A stretch of DNA of 64,000 nt from positions 2,491,001 through 2,555,000 of the forward strand of contig JAFFSR010000307.1 in assembly GCA_017163975.1 (NCBI GenBank), given 5' to 3'. Below, piece after piece: positions 58,949 to 64,000 of the stretch; position 1 is the first letter of the stretch; each line of letters begins with the position of its first letter. A model generated the notes under the pieces. That model did not search any database, was not told the DNA's origin, and saw only the letters and a program-made list of their open reading frames with translations. The stretch is from Anastatus disparis (taxonomy: Eukaryota; Arthropoda; Insecta; Hymenoptera; Eupelmidae). Position numbers and translations under genes: made by a program.

Positions 58949-60286
58949 ATTTTTGAAAACCCCTGAATTTGCGGAAAAGTATTAAAAACAGTCATTTTTA
59001 ATCAATTGTAAGATTTTCTTTCTTCAAACGCACTTTGTTTTGAAGAAAACGTAAAAATACATTTTTATCAGATATCATGTGTAAATATGTAGTGACGATA
59101 TCACCAATAAATCTTAGTTTTACCAGGTTTTGAGTATTTTTTACTTGGAAATATTTATTATTTATTATGTACCTAAATTAATTAAGAATTTAAAATAGCA
59201 TAAAAATCATCTGTAAAATATTTCCCTTTTTCGTCAAGTGAATAAAACTTGCGTATGAAATTTGGAACAATATAATTAAGGTAATCTAATGTTTAGTAAT
59301 AACTTCATAAATGTTAGTATCCATAATTACATAAATTGTTTGTTAAAAAAAGTTTTTTTCTTTCTCAATTTTTTATTTGTTTTATTTTTAGATTTGTTAA
59401 TAGATTTATTAGTATAGTTTTTAAACTATTTAACTTTAAATATGTCCTAATAAATCTGAAAATAAAAAAAAATCATCAAAGATATTAAAGCATTAACTGT
59501 ATTTATAAATTATAAATTTTTGAAAATAGTTCAAAATTATGTATTCACATAATTACATGAACATTAAAAAAAAATATAAAAGGAAGTAAAAATTATCATT
59601 TTTTCAATGATATTTATTAACCAAGTAAGCGTGTTCAAAGCGTTGTCGCAATGCTTGAGATCGGCATTCAAAGCGAGCGACCACGCAATAAATCGCTATG
59701 TTCGAATTCAGCTTTCTGTATACGTTAGAGTACAGAGAACCGTAGTGAGCGACTACAGAGTTTATTCGCAGTGTTTGCCTTCGGCCTTCTGCATGATTCA
59801 ATGCGAAGAGACGGAGCAAGCGACAAAGCAGTTTAGCCGCTGGGCTTGGATTCAGCTTTCTGTGCGGTAGACTACGGAGAGCCGTAGCGAGCGACAAAGC
59901 AGTTTAGTCGTTGGGCTTGGATTCAGCTTTCTGTGCCGTAGACTACGGAGAGCCGTAGCGAGCCACAACGCACCTTAGTCGCAGCGCTCTGCTCCGATCA
60001 ATTGTAATCTTTTATACAGAAAGTTCGAATGATTGGCTGCGATATTGTTACGCACTCTTATATAGCGATTTTCCGTTATTAATAGCTGTGAATGTTGTCC
60101 AAATCACTCACAACAATCGACTTCGCAGCGTGTGAGTTCGGCTTTTTTTTCAGTGAAGAGTATTGCACTGGAGGAGATCGTCGATAAATATAATTTTCTT
60201 TTATAATATTGTTGTGTGCACCTTGTATATGCATGTATAGATTAAAATAATGAAGTAAATTTAAATTTGGTAATTAAAATATTACC

Positions 60287-60336
60287 TGGCGACCGTGAAT
60301 AAAGTCAAGCCCGCTTCAACTGGCGACCGTGACAGG
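60287..60336 (+). promoter_or_regulatory. primer binding site, duplicated
   Basis: TGGCGACCGTGA occurs right after the LTR (60287) and again at 60321, where it extends to TGGCGACCGTGACAGG. TGG starts complement the CCA end of tRNAs. This sequence resembles the tRNA-Arg-type sites of insect mdg1/412-like Gypsy elements, as far as I recall. The second copy looks like the better match. Confidence 0.6.
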
Positions 60337-60390
60337 ACATGCATTGAAGGTCATACAACAATAAATCGAAAATCTAGTATAAAACACTAG

Positions 60391-60783
60391 ATGCTACCTC
60401 TGTATAACGGGGGGCTCTTTGAGGGCACCGATTATGCACGTGTGGAGGCATTAGAGGAGAGGTTTGACGACTTTATCGAAGTCAAAACCGAAAGAGATGA
60501 GAAACTAGAGAATCTAGTCGATAAATTAAATAGAAAGATTGAACGCTTAGAAGAAAAGTGTTTTAATCAATCAGAAAGAATTACCGTACTTGAAGAGGCA
60601 CTTGGTATGCACTCATGTGACCTCACAAAGATAAGTCAAGGTAATGAGAAATTGCAAAAGAATTTAAATGATGTTTTTTCTTGCATGATTAAACAGCATT
60701 CAAATTTTAATAAAAGAATCACAGTTTTAGAAGAAAAAACTGCTGAAATTACTAGCTTAATGGAAAAATTACAAATTAATTAA
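60391..60783 (+). CDS. coiled-coil ORF in the Gypsy leader
   Basis: 130 codons from ATG to TAA, intact. After about 18 residues nearly the entire protein shows heptads (ALEERFDDFIEVKTERDEKL; LNRKIERLEEKC; ITVLEEALG; ITVLEEKTAEI), with ITVLEE occurring twice. No zinc or enzymatic motif. Its place between the primer site and gag is unusual for Gypsy elements. It may be a separate gag-like or accessory protein. Gag in the same element also has a long coiled coil, so they might assemble together (inference). Confidence 0.6.
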   Translation: MLPLYNGGLFEGTDYARVEALEERFDDFIEVKTERDEKLENLVDKLNRKIERLEEKCFNQSERITVLEEALGMHSCDLTKISQGNEKLQKNLNDVFSCMIKQHSNFNKRITVLEEKTAEITSLMEKLQIN

Positions 60784-60880
60784 ATAAACTATTGTTTATT
60801 TAATTATAAATAATTTCATAAAAGCTAATACATTTATAGTATTGTACTAAGGCGGTATTATAATATCCTAATACGTGTAG

Positions 60881-60961
60881 TGCCTGATAAGCAACGTTAG
60901 CTTGATGGCACAGCTCTTGCTTTACACGCGGAGGGCGGCGGTTCGAATCCACCTCAGGGCA
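60881..60961 (+). tRNA. tRNA-Val(TAC)-like sequence, probably degenerate
   Basis: Contains a TAGCTTGATGG A box (60898-60908), a CTTTACACG anticodon loop with TAC at 60923-60925 as in tRNA-Val, and a perfect GGTTCGAATCC B box (60940-60950). The 3' part TCAGGGC pairs imperfectly with TGCCTGA at 60881, leaving extra bases in the 5' half. So it is a damaged tRNA or tRNA-derived insert rather than a clean gene. It lies between the leader ORF and gag. Confidence 0.45.
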
Positions 60962-61371
60962 TAAAAAATTTTTAAGATTTTTTTTCTGCATTTTATGTAA
61001 TTAAATGATTAAAATAAATTAATAAAATTTATTTGCAAAATTAAAATTGCAATAAATAATTAATTTAATTAAATATAAATATTTAAAAAATTTGAATTTT
61101 AATAGATGAAAATAAAGAGTAAAGCAAGAAAGATTCAGATGTAAGTGTTGACACACACACATACACATACATATGTAGATGTATTAGCTTGTTGAAATAC
61201 AATATAAAGGTTGATTTCCACTTAGGAAATTTACATTGAATTTAAATCAGATTTAAACACTTTGAAAATAAATTCAAAAGAAATATAAATCAATACAAAG
61301 CTGTATTGAATTATAAAAAAGGATTTCTTCTCATTCTTTTTAATTTAATTTTTTAAATTTACAATTTAAAA
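60962..61371. other. Gypsy leader between the tRNA-like stretch and gag
   Basis: AT-rich, with a short ACACAC/ACATAC repeat near 61150. No coding sequence. Confidence 0.5.
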
Positions 61372-62775
61372 ATGTCAAAAAGAAGATCAATCCTAAAGCT
61401 GCATGAGAAGACATCTGAAGAGCTTCTAAATGAAATAGATGAGCTCTCAGATGCAAGCTCTCCTGAAGCTATAAGGAGATCTGGCTCATGGAGAAGAGCA
61501 GTAGCAGAGGAGGTAAAATGCCTTGATGAGAATCAAGATAGCTCAGAAGCCAGAATAATAAACATTGAAATAGATGTTACAAATCAGAGTGCTTTGCAAA
61601 ACAATATGCAAATAAGCCAAGATTCTCTAAAGGAATCATTAAATCTTCTGGAAGGGTTAATGAGTAAAAAATTAGAAGAAGCCAAAGCCGAATGGCAACA
61701 AGAGATTCAAACTCTAAAAAATGAAAATGAGAACCTAAAAAAAGAAATAACCGTTGTCAAAACGGAAGTTCAAGAGTTAACGGTTAAAAATGAAACGTTA
61801 ACTAAATTGGTTCAAGAAAATGAGGATATCATTGCTGTACTTAGACATCAAGAGATAGCTGAACTTGATGATGCGCTAAGAAAGAATGAAGATACCACGC
61901 GAAAGTTACAGGAACAAATAGAGAGTTCGACACTCCATCGTACCTGTAATGGAAGCTCAATTGTATCTAGTGATGCAACCAAGAAATTACAGCTAAAAAT
62001 ACCTAAATTTAAAGGGACTTCAGAGGAAAGACCTATCAAATTTTTAAACGACTTGAAAAGATATATAGAAGTCACAAATCTCGATGAGAAAGAAATAAAG
62101 TATATATTTTCTCAAAGTTTAGAAGGAATAGCTCAAAGCTGGTTCAATCTAAATGAAAGAGAAATCTCTTCAATAGATGATTTTGAAAGAGAATTTAAAT
62201 TGCAGTTCTGGAATGATAACACCCAGAGGGCTATTAAACGAAAAGTTGAATTTGGAAAATATGATTCAAATAAAAAATCAACACGGCTAGCCTATGCAAT
62301 GGAAATATTTAATTTAGCTCAAGAATTAGATTTGCATAAAGATGATTGCGAAATTATAAATCAGCTAAGTAGGCATTTTGATAGAGAGATAAGAGGAGCC
62401 ATACGTGGACAACGCACTCGAAATAAAGCTGAATTTTTCAGTATTCTGTCTGAGTTTGACTTTGAAGATAAAGATGAAAAGGAAAGCCAAAGTCAAATAG
62501 ACAAGAATAAAAATTATCCTAACAAGAATACTAATTATTATAATAACAATTATAATAAAAATAGGAATAATTTTAATAACAAACCTCGAAACGAGTATGA
62601 GGTAAATGAAGTAAGAATGCAACGAGAAAATAAATCGAAAGATTATCATGCAAAGAAAAAACTAACAAAACAACAAGATTTTGTTAATAAGGCTGGTAAA
62701 ATATATGAAGAGGAAGTAGATGTTACTGACTTATTCCTAGAAGCAGGTCCATCAAAGCAGGGAAACGATCAATAG
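61372..62775 (+). CDS. gag: Gypsy gag, intact, 467 codons
   Basis: Structural protein of the retrotransposon particle. ATG (61372) is preceded by AAAA. Residues about 92-187 form a long coiled coil. About 206-366 is a retrotransposon-gag capsid region (LQLKIPKFKGTSEERPIKFL; AQSWFNL; DDFEREFKLQFW; HFDREIRGAIRG). An Asn-rich stretch follows near 380-415 and a short acidic tail (EEEVDVTDLFLEAGP). I see no CCHC zinc knuckle, so RNA binding may use the basic, Asn-rich part. It ends at TAG 62773-62775, three codons after a frameshift heptamer. Confidence 0.85.
   Translation: MSKRRSILKLHEKTSEELLNEIDELSDASSPEAIRRSGSWRRAVAEEVKCLDENQDSSEARIINIEIDVTNQSALQNNMQISQDSLKESLNLLEGLMSKKLEEAKAEWQQEIQTLKNENENLKKEITVVKTEVQELTVKNETLTKLVQENEDIIAVLRHQEIAELDDALRKNEDTTRKLQEQIESSTLHRTCNGSSIVSSDATKKLQLKIPKFKGTSEERPIKFLNDLKRYIEVTNLDEKEIKYIFSQSLEGIAQSWFNLNEREISSIDDFEREFKLQFWNDNTQRAIKRKVEFGKYDSNKKSTRLAYAMEIFNLAQELDLHKDDCEIINQLSRHFDREIRGAIRGQRTRNKAEFFSILSEFDFEDKDEKESQSQIDKNKNYPNKNTNYYNNNYNKNRNNFNNKPRNEYEVNEVRMQRENKSKDYHAKKKLTKQQDFVNKAGKIYEEEVDVTDLFLEAGPSKQGNDQ
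62760..62766 (+). promoter_or_regulatory. -1 ribosomal frameshift site GGGAAAC
   Basis: Read as G GGA AAC in the gag frame, the X-XXY-YYZ pattern known to work as a slippery site in retroviruses. A -1 slip here enters the pol frame, which is open to 63308. I did not confirm a downstream pseudoknot. Confidence 0.7.
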
Positions 62776-64000
62776 TTGCATTTTGTAACTCGGATGAAGA
62801 AAGAAACAAAATAAACCAACAAAATGCAACTAAGAAAAAAGAAAGTTTTGCGGTTAACACTATATTTAGTGACCCGCGTAGTGAACTTCTGTATGATATT
62901 GAACCTGATGGTATTAATATCATAAAAAAGAAATGTCCTCAAATACCATTAGAAGTGGAAGGCATACAAATTCAAGCATTAATAGATTCAGGCAGTGAAG
63001 TAACCTGTATCTCAGAAGAGTTTTATAAAAATAATTCTCATATTCTTAGTAATCGTCCAACTTTACCTATAGCAGGGAAAGTTATTAAAGGTGCAACGGG
63101 TTTAAAATCCACAAAAATAACTAAACAAGTTATGTTGACTGTTAAGGTGGCTAGTATCGAATTTAATGCCATTTTTATCGTAGTACCAAAGCTAGTGAGA
63201 GAGTGCATAATTGGCTACGATGTACAAAAAGGCTTAAAAATGATTTTAGATACTGAACATGAAAAAATATGTATCAGTAATCAAAATAAAAGGAAATCAT
63301 TCCTTATATAGATATTATTCTTGAAGAGAATGAATATGAGAGTTTGAGTATTGAGTACAGTGAAAGTGTCTCAAAACCAAACGAGAAGAATATAAATGAT
63401 CCTAAGTATGATTTGATGTACGAAGAGATCGAACAAAAAATACTGCCAAATGAAAGCCTTACAGATGAGCAGAAACAGAAGTTAATTATATTAATATTTC
63501 AATACTGTGGAATATTTAATAAAAGACCCGGTTTACTAGATATTTATGAGCACGAATTGCAGCTCAAGGATGATAAACCATTCTTCATTAAACCTTATCC
63601 GATTCCAATAAATTATAAAGAAAAGGTAGAAAAAGAAGTCGAAAGAATGCTTGAATTAAAAATTATCAGACGATCAACAAGCCCCTATATCAACCCATTA
63701 GTTACTGTGATAAAAAAGGATGGCTCAGTTAGATTATGCCTAGATGCTAGGAAGCTTAATGAAAAGCTCATTAAGGATCACGAATCACCACCAGGAATTG
63801 AGGAAATCTTTCAAAGATGCCAAGACATAAGATATATGTCAAACTTTGATTTGACTAGTAGTTTTTGGCAGATAGGTTTACATGAAAACAGTAAAAAATA
63901 CACTGCGTTCATGGTAAATAACAAGGTGTACGAATTCAATGTGGTACCGTTCGGTACATCAACCAGTAGTGCCGCTCTTATAAGGGGTTTGGACCTAGCT
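62767..64000 (+). pseudogene. pol: Gypsy pol: protease and reverse transcriptase start, one frame break
   Basis: The frame entered by the -1 slip includes ALIDSGSEVTCI (aspartic protease active site, about 62976-63011) and ends at TAG 63309-63311. From about 63300 the reading continues in another frame: PYIDIILEENEYE, then reverse transcriptase motifs LVTVIKKDGSVRLCLDARKLN, FDLTSSFWQIGL and EFNVVPFGTSTSSAAL, up to the window end. One single-base indel near 63290 accounts for the break. RNase H and integrase would lie beyond the window. Confidence 0.82.

Larger units (their letters stand above)
53945..60155. mobile_element. 6.2-kb element with CACTG ends and 1.2-kb near-identical inverted repeats
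   Basis: Ends CACTGAAAAAAAAGCCGAAC and inverse. The two bases AA flank both sides (53943-53944, 60156-60157), and the interrupted LTR repeat unit confirms the junction. Arms 53945-55148 and 58949-60155 differ by only a few bases where I compared them. CACTG ends with a 2-bp duplication would fit the CMC (CACTA/Mirage) group, while the shared CACTGAAAA terminus of the TA-flanked MITE at 43625 suggests a Tc1-like origin. I cannot decide. No transposase is present. Confidence 0.75.
52706..60286 (+). repeat. Gypsy 5' LTR, interrupted
   Basis: Begins TGTAACGG and ends ATTACC just before the first primer-site copy. Without the 6.2-kb insertion it is about 1.37 kb. It has a TATA box at 53427, AATAAA at 53556-53561, and four tandem repeats in the downstream part. 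The U3 contains at least five GAACATTC/GAATGTTC motifs between 52893 and 53385 (one reads ACATTCCT) and a perfect dyad TAGATTACC...GGTAATCTA near 52825. Confidence 0.7.
52706..64000 (+). mobile_element. Gypsy-type LTR retrotransposon, 5' part, runs off the window
   Basis: In order: 5' LTR (split by a 6.2-kb element), primer-binding-site-like sequence, a coiled-coil ORF, a tRNA-like stretch, gag, a -1 frameshift site, protease and the start of reverse transcriptase at the window end. Gag is intact and pol has one frame break, so the element is fairly young. Confidence 0.88.

Overview
This window is AT-rich nuclear DNA from an animal, most likely an insect. The evidence is one recognisable nuclear gene fragment, spliced transposase genes, and a dense mix of arthropod-type mobile elements: CR1 LINE, BEL/Pao, Gypsy, mariner, hAT, Helitron and TTAA-type MITEs. 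I see no operons, rRNA genes or CRISPR arrays. The only host gene I recognise is the last coding exon of the mitochondrial complex III subunit UQCR11 at 18099-18213 (+), with its poly(A) signal. Its upstream exons were not found. Almost everything else is transposon, often nested two or three deep.

Layout. 1-1175 shows no gene. 1178 to about 8405 is a nearly full-length CR1-like LINE on the minus strand: a PHD-finger ORF1, and an ORF2 with endonuclease and reverse transcriptase. Both ORFs share one reading frame broken only by stop codons. A 2.2-kb foldback element sits in its 3' UTR. 9072-17846 holds a TTAA MITE, a hAT transposon with perfect 8-bp target duplications and a two-exon transposase, an old foldback, a second MITE copy and a Tc1-like foldback. 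The UQCR11 exon follows. 19480-24480 carries decayed CR1 fragments cut by MITEs, including one MITE inserted inside another copy of itself. 26107-31490 is a foldback next to a broken BEL/Pao retrotransposon (minus strand) that has been hit by two further insertions.

32107-42488 is the most interesting unit. It is 10.4 kb with about 1.03-kb terminal inverted repeats and an 8-bp flanking repeat. Inside is a spliced but decayed gene for a transposase-like protein of a family I cannot name, with hAT-like features (D, D, C..HH, E). 42499-45600 is a long-TIR DD41D mariner relative with a MITE in its transposase. 45672-51291 is a foldback split by a 5.0-kb Helitron. 51394-52682 is a full-length DD34D mariner with six in-frame stops and no detected indel.

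52706-64000 is a Gypsy-type LTR retrotransposon that runs off the window. Its 5' LTR is split by a 6.2-kb CACTG-ended element whose 1.2-kb terminal repeats look nearly identical and each contain a promoter-like block and GC-rich tandem repeats. The Gypsy internal region has a primer-binding-site-like sequence, a coiled-coil ORF, a tRNA-Val-like sequence, an intact gag, a textbook -1 frameshift heptamer, and protease and reverse transcriptase.

The pieces do not form a pathway. The window records successive insertions, with an unusual number of long inverted repeats that could form hairpin RNA if transcribed. All boundaries were read by eye, and divergence and family names below clade level were not computed.
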